DNA of 5,083 nucleotides from NCBI GenBank assembly GCA_937907415.1, contig CALCHY010000217.1, positions 1-5,083 on the forward strand. Reading direction: 5' to 3'. The notes under the pieces were generated by a model, which saw only the letters and a list, made by a program, of their open reading frames with translations, searched no databases and was not told the DNA's origin. Positions 1-5,083 of this stretch are shown one piece after another. Origin of the DNA: an uncultured Trueperaceae bacterium. GTDB lineage: Bacteria; Deinococcota; Deinococci; Deinococcales; Trueperaceae. Made by a program: the position numbers and the translations under genes. Every line of letters starts with the position of its first letter. Position 1 is the first letter of the stretch.

Positions 1-1358
1 GGCGATGCGCACGGCGTTCTCGTCGAGCGCGGCGCGGCGGTTGAGGGTCGCGAACGCCAGCGTGTGGAGCACTTGCCCGTGCTTGCGGACGGGTAGCGCG
101 AGTATCGACTGCACGCCGGTCGGTAGGTACGGTTCGTGGCGCGCCTCCCAGGTGGGGTAGTCGTCGACGTAGAGTGCTTCGCCGGTGACGGCTACGCGGC
201 CGCTGACACCCGCTCCGAGGGGTTGCGGGGTGCGCAGGGTGCGGATGAGCTCCTCGGTGGTGCGCCCGCGCAGGCGTTCGAAATGGACGGCGCCGTCACG
301 CACCTCGGTGAACATGGCGGTGTCGAACTCGAACGCGCGCAGGAGCCGCTCTGTGCCGTACTCGACGAGTTCGTCGGTGTCGTGGATGGTTTCGATCTCG
401 GCGCTGAACTCGGCTAGCGCCTTGTACTCCGCCACGGAGCGCGCCAGGCGCGAGCGTTCTTTACGGAGCGTTACCTGTAGTTGCACGTGATCGAAGAGCG
501 CCGCCAGTTCGTTCGCGAAGAGCTGCACGAACTCGTGCGCTTGCGCGTCGAACGCGTCGCCGCGGTCGAAGCTGTGCAGGTAGAGGTAGGCGACGGCCTC
601 GTCATGCAGCATGACGGGGACGCTGAGGGTGGCGCGCACCACGCCCACGGGCGCGGGCGGCCGCCGCTGCCTCGGCGCTGGGTCAGAGGTTTCTTGCTGC
701 GCCCTGGATGCTAAGCGGGTGTCGTGGCCGGGCTCCGTGCGGCTGAGCTCCGCGGCGGTGAGCGTGACGCCCTCGAGCGCCGCCAGTTCGAAGCCGAGCG
801 CCGCCATTGCCTGGTAGTTGCCGTCGTCGTTGCGCCGCCAGAAGGAGCCGGCTTGCGCGCCGGGCACCATGTCGAGCGCGGCCGCGAGCACCTGTTGGTA
901 GAAGGCGGCGTCCACCTTGTGCCTTACCGTGTGACCGAAGAAGGTGGAGAGGGTGCGCCCGAACGCCGCTTCGCGGCGGGTGCGCTCGTTCGCGCGCGCC
1001 TCGTCTGTGACCTCCACCGCCACTCCGACCACGCCGATGACGTGATCGCCGCTGCCCCGCAGGGGCGAGAGGCTCACTTTGACCTCGCGGCCCGCAGCCC
1101 CCGCACCGACAGGCTCGTGGTCGCGCCCTGGAGCGCCCGCGTGTGCGCCGCGAGCGCGGCGCTGTCGACGCCGTAGGCGTGCAGGATGGCCGTCACCGAT
1201 TGGCCGGGGCGTATGTCGGGCGCGGCGCCTGGCGGCACCAGGCCGCCGCCGTTCCACGAGGTCAGTCGCAGATCGGAATCCACCGTCCAGGTGGCGGCGG
1301 GCAGTTGATCGAGCAGCGTTTCGCTGCTCACGCTGATAGTCAGCGCGAACTCGTCCAT
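1..1358 (-). CDS. PAS-GAF-GAF sensor/signalling protein, 3' end off window, one frameshift
   Basis: Cytoplasmic sensory protein; the output domain (kinase, GGDEF or HD-GYP) lies beyond the left edge, so its enzymatic role is unknown. The ATG at 1358 is chosen because AGGAGAG lies five bases upstream and the protein opens MDEFALTISV. Residues about 10-120 form a PAS domain, with the N-terminal part ending LSVRG and the C-terminal part reading GREVKVSLSPL and HVIGVVGVAVEVTDE. A first GAF domain follows at about 148-285, including RATLSVPVMLHDEAVAYLYL, then a helical linker, then a second GAF domain at about 316-453, including GAGVSGRVAVTGEALYVDDY and SILALPVRKHG. No transmembrane segment is visible. 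Read literally, translation from 1358 stops at 1074-1076 after 94 residues. From 1098 leftward the PAS continues in a different frame that is open to base 1 by my codon-by-codon reading. One base missing in the five-C run at 1098-1102 explains the break. It could be a sequencing error or a real mutation. No histidine kinase motif is seen. Confidence 0.8.
1098..1102 (-). other. Frameshift site in a C5/G5 homopolymer inside the PAS domain
   Basis: On the coding strand the run reads GTGCGGGGGCTGCGG. In the upstream frame it gives V-R-G-L-R and soon a TGA at 1076-1074. With a sixth G it gives V-R-G-A-A-G-R-E-V-K-V, the normal join between the two halves of a PAS domain. Protein similarity therefore places the lost base here, within a few codons. 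Confidence 0.75.
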
Positions 1359-1363
1359 CGCAT

Positions 1364-1370
1364 CTCTCCT
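1364..1370 (-). promoter_or_regulatory. Ribosome binding site of the PAS-GAF gene
   Basis: The minus strand reads AGGAGAG, ending five bases before the ATG at 1358. This strong Shine-Dalgarno sequence decides the start over the upstream in-frame ATG at 1385, which has no comparable signal and would add nine residues unlike a PAS N-terminus. Confidence 0.7.
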
Positions 1371-1391
1371 CGGCCACGCGGCCACGCGGCC
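1371..1391. repeat. Short tandem repeat CGGCCACG x2 plus partial third copy
   Basis: Two perfect eight-base copies (1371-1378, 1379-1386) followed by CGGCC. It sits immediately 5' of the sensor gene's ribosome binding site, within its leader. It may be simple slippage in GC-rich DNA; I see no known function. Confidence 0.5.
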
Positions 1392-1397
1392 CCCCGG

Positions 1398-1429
1398 CCG
1401 TAAACACGGTACGACGTGACGCCTTACGG
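1398..1429. promoter_or_regulatory. Possible inverted-repeat site upstream of the PAS-GAF gene
   Basis: CCGTAA at 1398-1403 is mirrored by TTACGG at 1424-1429, with 20 bases between. It lies in the 76-base gap where a promoter for the sensor gene would be expected. Arms of six bases are short enough to arise by chance, and no clear -35/-10 pair could be assigned. It could be a regulator site or nothing. Confidence 0.2.
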
Positions 1430-1434
1430 GAGTC

Positions 1435-1740
1435 TCACTCCCCGGATTCAGCTAATGGCTTGCCCCTGCAGCTTCGAACGCTACGGCTCCGCACGCTTGT
1501 GTATCGAAAACGGTGCGTTATGGCACAGGGGGCGATTTTCCCCCGACCAAAGGGGAGGCCGGGGCCGGGCTCGCTGAAGGTGGGCGTGACCTTGGCGAGG
1601 GGCTGGGTGATGGTGGCGTTGGCCGCCGGGTTGCTCGCCGCCAGGTGGGCGTGCGCCATAGCGGCGCCGCTGAGGAGCAGGGCGAGGGTGGCGAGCAGGC
1701 GGCGCGGCGCGCGGGTGGTTAGGTGCAGGTCGTGGCTCAC
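1435..1740 (-). pseudogene. CopC-like copper-binding protein, truncated and with an unrelated C-terminus
   Basis: The frame starts at GTG 1740, overlapping the preceding stop as GTGA, and ends at 1435 (101 residues). Residues about 10-32 are a signal peptide (RRLLATLALLLSGAAMAHA). The mature part begins HLAASNPAANATITQPLAKV and goes on TPTFSEP, the typical first strands of CopC, a periplasmic copper carrier whose domain is about 95-100 residues long. Histidine just after the cleavage site is the usual N-terminal copper ligand. After FSEP, near base 1565, similarity to CopC ends abruptly. The remaining 43 residues or so are Arg-rich, have no strand pattern, and come from DNA of lower GC content. 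About two thirds of the domain is therefore missing. I read this as a truncated remnant of a copper-resistance operon, though a short exported peptide cannot be excluded. Confidence 0.6.
1528..1544. other. Small G5/C5 hairpin at the truncated copC junction
   Basis: GGGGG (1528-1532) and CCCCC (1540-1544) flank the seven-base loop CGATTTT. No T-run follows on either strand, so it is not a convincing intrinsic terminator. It lies in the unexplained segment that follows the CopC homology. Confidence 0.35.
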
Positions 1741-2129
1741 GGGAAGCGCAGTTCGCTGAGGGTGCCGACCGCGTGGAGGGTGAAGGTGAGGTCGAGCTCG
1801 AGAGCGCCGATGAAGCCGGTGAGGTGGAGCTGGTAGGCGCCGGGCTGGGTGAGGATGAAGTCGGCGGTGTAGCGGTCGGGCTGGCCGTGGACGCCCCTGA
1901 GGGGGAGCGGGCGGGTGGTGGCGCCGTCGGGGGCTATGAGGGTGGCGGTGAGGCTGCTGGCCAGGTTGGGCACGGGCTCGTCGGCGGCGGTGCGGATGAA
2001 GAGGTCGAGGCCGTTGCGCTCGTCGGTGTAGGCGGGTTCCTTGGCGTAGCCGACGATGACCTTGTACCGGGCGTCGCTCTCGCCGCCTAGCTGGGTCTCG
2101 TGCGCCAGGGCGGTGGCGCCCGCGTGCGC
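1737..2129 (-). pseudogene. Secreted FixH/copper-operon type beta-sandwich protein, 5' end apparently missing
   Basis: The frame is open from just after a TAG at 2198-2196 to the TGA at 1739-1737. The recognisable protein begins around ATALAHETQ and continues YKVIVGYAKEPAYTDERNGL, DLFIRTA, then YTADFILTQPGAYQLHLTGF and IGALELDLTFTLHAV, ending ELRFP. This is the pattern of small extracytoplasmic beta-sandwich proteins found beside CopC/CopD genes in Deinococcus-type genomes (recalled, not searched). ALA-HE looks like the end of a signal peptide. However, no ATG, GTG or TTG exists in frame upstream of GTG 1973, which would cut the domain in half. The upstream codons read Arg-rich with no hydrophobic core in any of the three frames. 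Only CTG 2108 or 2192 could serve as a start. The gene has therefore probably lost its 5' end, although an unusual start is possible. It overlaps the copC remnant by four bases, so the two once formed an operon. Confidence 0.55.
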
Positions 2130-2216
2130 TCGCCGCGGTCCGGCGGGCGTTGTACGGCGCCGGGCTCCGGTCGGGCGCCTCTGGCGGTACAGGGGCTAGA
2201 TGTTGTATGGTGCCGC

Positions 2217-2243
2217 TCACGCCCTACTACTGGTGGGGCGTGA
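2217..2243 (+). other. Perfect 8-bp hairpin/inverted repeat at the 5' edge of the riboswitch
   Basis: TCACGCCC (2217-2224) is exactly complementary to GGGCGTGA (2236-2243) around an 11-base loop. It touches the first base of riboswitch helix P1. It could be a 5' leader hairpin in the RNA or a protein operator overlapping the nrd promoter. It does not match the NrdR box as I know it. Confidence 0.5.
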
Positions 2244-2412
2244 CCGCTCAGCCTCTCCGTCAGGAGGGGGCGCCCGCTAGGGCGGCGGGGGAAGCCGGTG
2301 CGAACCCGGCGCTGTCCCGCAACGGTATCGCGTTCTAGAACGCGGAGCCCGAGTACCCGCTGCGCGGTTCCAATCCCTCGGCCCTCGATGCAAGGGCAGG
2401 AAGCGGTGCACC
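2243..2412 (+). promoter_or_regulatory. Cobalamin (B12) riboswitch controlling nrdAB
   Basis: The conserved core is GGGGAA (2287-2292, preceding P4), a P4 stem GCCGG/CCGGC closing the hallmark GGTGCGAACC loop, then GCTGTCCCGCAACGGTA (2311-2327). This is followed by the P6 hairpin CGCGTT-CTAG-AACGCG (2329-2344) and the B12-box-like strand GAGCCCGAGTACCCGC (2345-2360). Outer helix P1 pairs ACCGCTCAGC (2243-2252) with GCTGCGCGGT (2359-2368), nine of ten positions. An extra small hairpin, CGCCC-GCTA-GGGCG (2271-2284), fills the variable P2 region. The family binds cobalamins and usually switches expression off. Downstream lies a platform hairpin beside the nrdA Shine-Dalgarno with no T-run, so control is probably at translation initiation. 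B12 riboswitches before B12-independent class I reductases are known, for example in Streptomyces. Confidence 0.9.
2381..2403 (+). promoter_or_regulatory. Riboswitch expression platform hairpin and nrdA ribosome binding site
   Basis: GCCCT (2381-2385) pairs with AGGGC (2393-2397) around the loop CGATGCA. AGGAAG (2398-2403), the nrdA Shine-Dalgarno, follows directly, nine bases before the GTG at 2413. The loop bases GATGC can pair with four of five bases of aptamer loop L5 (GCAAC, 2319-2323), the place of the known L5-L13 kissing contact. If formed on ligand binding, this fold would keep ribosomes off nrdA. The pairing is inferred by eye. Confidence 0.5.
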
Positions 2413-4119
2413 GTGTCGGTCCAGTCCCTCAAGCCGTCGTTCGTCTCGCGCCCCCACGTGCGCCGTGCACGTGAACCGTTCGCCTGGCTCAACGACGAGA
2501 GCCGCGCCTTCCTGGCCGGCGGCTACCTGCTGCCCGGCGTCACGCCCGAGCGGCGCCTGCGCGACATCGCCGAGCGCGCCGAGGCGCTGCTCCCGGGCGT
2601 GAGCGGCTTCGCGGAGCGCTTCTACGACTACCTGGCGCGCGGCTGGTACTCGCTCTCCTCACCCATCTGGGCCAACTTCGGCCTCAAGCGCGGGTTGCCG
2701 ATCAGTTGCTTCGGCTCCTACGTGCCCGACTCCATGCTGGGCATCCTGGACACCGCTGCCGAGGTGGGGATGATGAGTAAGTTCGGCGGCGGCACCAGCG
2801 CTTACTTCGGCGACGTGCGCGGGCGCGGCAGCCCCATCACGGATAACGGCGAGTCGGAGGGGGCGGTGAACTTCATGCGCCTGTTCGACACGCTCATCGA
2901 CGTCACCAAGCAGGGCGCCACGCGGCGCGGCTCGTTCGCCGCCTACCTGCCCATCGAGCATCCCGATGTCGAGGAGTTCCTGGCCATCAAGGGAGACGGC
3001 AACCCGATCCAGAACCTGTTCTTCGCCGTGACGGTGGGCGACGAGTGGCTGGAGGCGATGGTGGCCGGCGACCGCGACAAGCGTGCGCTGTGGGCGCGCG
3101 TGCTGCAGGCGCGCTCCGAGGTGGGCCTGCCGTACGTGCTGTTCGAGGGCAACGCCAACCGCGGCCGGCCCGACGCCTACGCCCAGCAGGGCATGACGAT
3201 CCGCTCCAGCAACCTGTGCAGCGAGATCATGCTGCCGGTGTCCGAGGACGAGTCGTTCGTGTGCGACCTCTCCAGCATGAACCTGCTGTACTTCGACGAG
3301 TGGAAGGACACGGACGCGGTCGAGCTGCTGGTGTGCTTCCTGGACGCGGTGATGAGCGAGTTCATCGAGAAGGCGGCCGCCATCCCGCGCTTCGAGCGGG
3401 CGGTACGCTTCGCCGAGCGCCACCGCGCGCTCGGGGTGGGGGTGCTCGGCTGGCACTCCTACCTGCAGGCCAACATGGTGCCCCTCGGCAGCCTGCAGGC
3501 GGCGATGCTCAACCGGCGGGTGTTCCGCACCATCCGCGACGCCGCTGAGGTGGCCTCAGCCGACCTGGCCAAGCGTTACGGCGAGCCGGAGGTGCTGGCG
3601 GGCTTCGGGCGGCGCAACGCTACGCTCACGGCGGTGGCGCCCACCACCTCCAGCTCGTTCATCCTGGGCCAGGTGTCGCCGTCGATCGAGCCGCTGCGCT
3701 CGAACTACTACGTGCGGGACCTGGCGAAGAGCACGACCACCTTCCGCAACCCGGCGCTCAGGCGCCTGCTGGCGGAGAAGGGGGCGGACACCCCCGCCAT
3801 CTGGCGCAGCGTGCTGGAGCACGACGGCAGCGTGCAGCACCTGGACGCGCTCACCGACGAGGAGAAGAGCGTGTTCGCCACCTTCCCCGAGGTGAGCCAG
3901 CTCGACCTGGTGGTGCAGGCGGGGCAGCGGCAGGAGTTCATCGACCAGGGGCAGTCGCTGAACCTGATGGTGCACCCCGATACGCCCACGGCGGACCTGA
4001 ACCGCCTGCACCTGGAGGCGTGGGAGCGGGGCGTGAAGAGCCTCTACTACCAGCACTCGGTCAACGCTGCGCAGGCGTTCAACCGCGACCTGCTCACCTG
4101 CTCGGCGTGCGAGGCGTGA
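2413..4119 (+). CDS. nrdA: Ribonucleoside-diphosphate reductase, class I alpha subunit (NrdA), short form without ATP-cone
   Basis: Cytosolic catalytic subunit of class I ribonucleotide reductase, reducing ribonucleoside diphosphates to deoxyribonucleotides with NrdB. GTG 2413 is chosen because AGGAAG lies nine bases upstream and the next in-frame Met is residue 108. The chain has 568 residues. The (alpha/beta)10 barrel carries the redox pair Cys99 (PISCFGSY) and Cys284 (SFVCDLSSMNL), and the catalytic Asn267-Leu-Cys269-Ser-Glu271 finger loop, where Cys269 forms the thiyl radical. The phosphate-binding segment APTTSSS is at 409-415, with SPSIEP following. The radical-transfer pair Tyr545-Tyr546 (KSLYYQHS) and the C-terminal reductant pair Cys563/Cys566 (CSAC) complete the set. 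The N-terminus goes straight into the RNR N-terminal domain (FAWLNDESRAFL), with no roughly 90-residue ATP-cone, so the overall-activity site is absent here. E. coli NrdA has about 760 residues. It overlaps nrdB by four bases (GTGA) and is under the B12 riboswitch. Confidence 0.96.
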   Translation: MSVQSLKPSFVSRPHVRRAREPFAWLNDESRAFLAGGYLLPGVTPERRLRDIAERAEALLPGVSGFAERFYDYLARGWYSLSSPIWANFGLKRGLPISCFGSYVPDSMLGILDTAAEVGMMSKFGGGTSAYFGDVRGRGSPITDNGESEGAVNFMRLFDTLIDVTKQGATRRGSFAAYLPIEHPDVEEFLAIKGDGNPIQNLFFAVTVGDEWLEAMVAGDRDKRALWARVLQARSEVGLPYVLFEGNANRGRPDAYAQQGMTIRSSNLCSEIMLPVSEDESFVCDLSSMNLLYFDEWKDTDAVELLVCFLDAVMSEFIEKAAAIPRFERAVRFAERHRALGVGVLGWHSYLQANMVPLGSLQAAMLNRRVFRTIRDAAEVASADLAKRYGEPEVLAGFGRRNATLTAVAPTTSSSFILGQVSPSIEPLRSNYYVRDLAKSTTTFRNPALRRLLAEKGADTPAIWRSVLEHDGSVQHLDALTDEEKSVFATFPEVSQLDLVVQAGQRQEFIDQGQSLNLMVHPDTPTADLNRLHLEAWERGVKSLYYQHSVNAAQAFNRDLLTCSACEA

Positions 4120-5083
4120 GCGTGCGGCGCCTCACCGAACCCAGGACGCACCTGCGGCCCGCGGAGTACCCGGAGTTCCTGGCGTACCGCGACGCCATCC
4201 GCCACGCTTACTGGCTGCACACCGAGTACAACCTCACCGACGACGTGCACGACTTCCGCACCCGCGCCACGCCGGTGGAGCGGAGCGCCATCCGCAACAC
4301 GTTGTTGGCCATCGCGCAGGTGGAGGTGGCGGTGAAGACCTTCTGGGGCGACCTGATGCGGCGCTACCCAAAGCCCGAGGTCGGCGCCGTGGGCTTCACC
4401 TTCGCCGAGTCGGAGGTCAGGCACCAGGACGCCTACGCCCACCTGCTAGAGGTGCTGGGGCTCAACGGTGAGTTCGAGCGCCTGGAGGAGTTCCCCGCCC
4501 TGCGCGCCCGCGTACGCGTGCTCGACGAGCACCTCAAGAGGCCCCGTAGTAGCGACCCGGAGGCCGACGGACGCGAGCACGCCCTCACCGTGCTGCTCTT
4601 CGCCGCCTTCGTGGAGCACGCCAGCCTCTTCGCGCAGTTCCTGATCATGAAGGCGTTCGACCGCGAACGCAACCGCTTCAAGGGCGTCGCCAACATCGTG
4701 GAGGCCACCAGCAAGGAGGAGCAGATCCACGCCATGTTCGGCTACAAGCTCGTGGAGGTGCTGCGCGAGGAGAACCCGCACTGGTTCGACGCCGACCTCG
4801 AGGCGCGGGTGCTGGCCGCCTGCCGCGACGCGCGCGCGGCGGAAGCGGCGATCCTCGACTGGATCTTCGAAGCGGGCGAGCTCGACTTCCTGCCACGCCG
4901 CAGCGTCGACGCGTTCGTGGACGCGCGCTTCGACGGCGCATTGGAGCATGCCGGCTTCGCGCCGCTCTTCCGTCCGGACCCGGCGGAGCTGGAGGCGACG
5001 CGCTGGTTCGAGGAGGAGGTGCTGGCCGGCAAGCACACCGACTTCTTCCACAAGCGCCCCACCACCTACACCAAGAAGGCGAA
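4116..5083 (+). CDS. nrdB: Ribonucleoside-diphosphate reductase, class I beta subunit (NrdB), 3' end off window
   Basis: Radical-generating partner of NrdA: a ferritin-like dimetal protein that forms the oxidant passed through the YY pair to the NrdA active-site cysteine. GTG 4116 overlaps the nrdA stop (GTGA), implying translational coupling. 322 residues are visible, ending near FFHKRPTTYTKK, so only the C-terminal tail that docks NrdA and carries the interface tyrosine is missing. By alignment in mind to E. coli NrdB, the ligands are Glu70 (QVEVAV; normally Asp84), Glu100 and His103 (SEVRHQDAY), Glu167 (FVEHASLF), and Glu202 and His205 (KEEQIH). Tyr107 sits at the radical tyrosine position (Tyr122). 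Trp33 (YWLHTEYNL) corresponds to Trp48. There is no N-terminal ATP-cone. Glu as first ligand is known in class Ic, which lacks the tyrosine, and, as I recall, in the dimanganese class Id. Glu plus Tyr therefore favours an Id-like type, not proven. A serine/arginine-rich insert is seen at about 141-153. Confidence 0.95.
   Translation, partial: MSVRRLTEPRTHLRPAEYPEFLAYRDAIRHAYWLHTEYNLTDDVHDFRTRATPVERSAIRNTLLAIAQVEVAVKTFWGDLMRRYPKPEVGAVGFTFAESEVRHQDAYAHLLEVLGLNGEFERLEEFPALRARVRVLDEHLKRPRSSDPEADGREHALTVLLFAAFVEHASLFAQFLIMKAFDRERNRFKGVANIVEATSKEEQIHAMFGYKLVEVLREENPHWFDADLEARVLAACRDARAAEAAILDWIFEAGELDFLPRRSVDAFVDARFDGALEHAGFAPLFRPDPAELEATRWFEEEVLAGKHTDFFHKRPTTYTKKA

Noticed and set aside
650..720. 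A second frameshift in the first GAF domain, suggested by rarer codons (TTA, AGG, TCT) and odd residues
   Set aside because: The other two minus-strand frames contain stops here and the frame resumes good GAF sequence on both sides, so it is better read as a variable loop.
136..1403. Several plus-strand frames opposite the sensor gene
   Set aside because: They are Arg/Ala/Gly-rich reflections of the PAS-GAF coding strand, with no domain pattern or ribosome sites.
1435..2220. A single 261-residue minus-strand frame from GTG 2220
   Set aside because: Its first 160 residues are Arg/Pro/His-rich shadow sequence, antiparallel to nothing recognisable, while another frame there encodes a clear beta-sandwich protein. 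Only its last part (from 1740) is CopC-like.
2160..2242. NrdR boxes or a clear sigma-70 promoter before nrdA
   Set aside because: No pair of NrdR-box-like 16-mers was seen. TATGGT at 2206-2211 resembles a -10 but has no credible -35 partner, so I did not list it.
2329..2344. Perfect 16-base palindrome with TTCTAGAA centre as a protein operator
   Set aside because: It occupies the P6 position of the cobalamin aptamer, which explains the symmetry.
2381..2400. Intrinsic terminator in the riboswitch platform
   Set aside because: The stem is only five pairs and no T-run follows.
2659..5065. Minus-strand frames opposite nrdA and nrdB
   Set aside because: Low-complexity His/Arg/Ala/Val-rich translations; the plus strand holds fully supported NrdA and NrdB.

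Overview
The window is about 70% G+C, uses GTG starts, and has tightly packed genes that overlap by four bases. This fits a free-living high-GC bacterium. The secreted copper-type protein has a style I associate with Deinococcota (Deinococcus/Truepera), but that placement is only a guess. I saw no tRNA, rRNA, CRISPR array or intact insertion sequence.

The left half reads on the minus strand. In transcription order it holds a small secreted FixH/copper-type beta-sandwich protein lacking a recognisable signal peptide (1737-2129), a CopC-like gene that loses all family similarity after its first third (1435-1740), a 76-base gap, and the 5' part of a PAS-GAF-GAF sensor protein that runs off the left edge (1-1358). 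The sensor frame is broken once, at a run of five C (1098-1102). One extra base there restores an open frame to the window edge. The copper pair looks like the decayed remains of a copper-handling operon.

The right half reads on the plus strand and is a B12-controlled deoxynucleotide synthesis operon. A cobalamin riboswitch (aptamer about 2243-2368, platform to 2412) lies directly upstream of nrdA (2413-4119), the large subunit of a class I ribonucleotide reductase. nrdB (4116 to the right edge) encodes the small, metal-cofactor subunit and overlaps nrdA by four bases. All catalytic residues are visible in NrdA. NrdB has a complete six-ligand dimetal site and the radical-type tyrosine. Neither visible chain carries an ATP-cone, and the first metal ligand of NrdB is Glu instead of the usual Asp.

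The likely logic, known from other bacteria, is a backup enzyme. When cobalamin is plentiful, a B12-dependent class II reductase elsewhere in the genome makes deoxynucleotides and the riboswitch silences nrdAB. When cobalamin is scarce, the B12-independent class I enzyme is expressed. The left and right halves are divergent and show no evident functional link.
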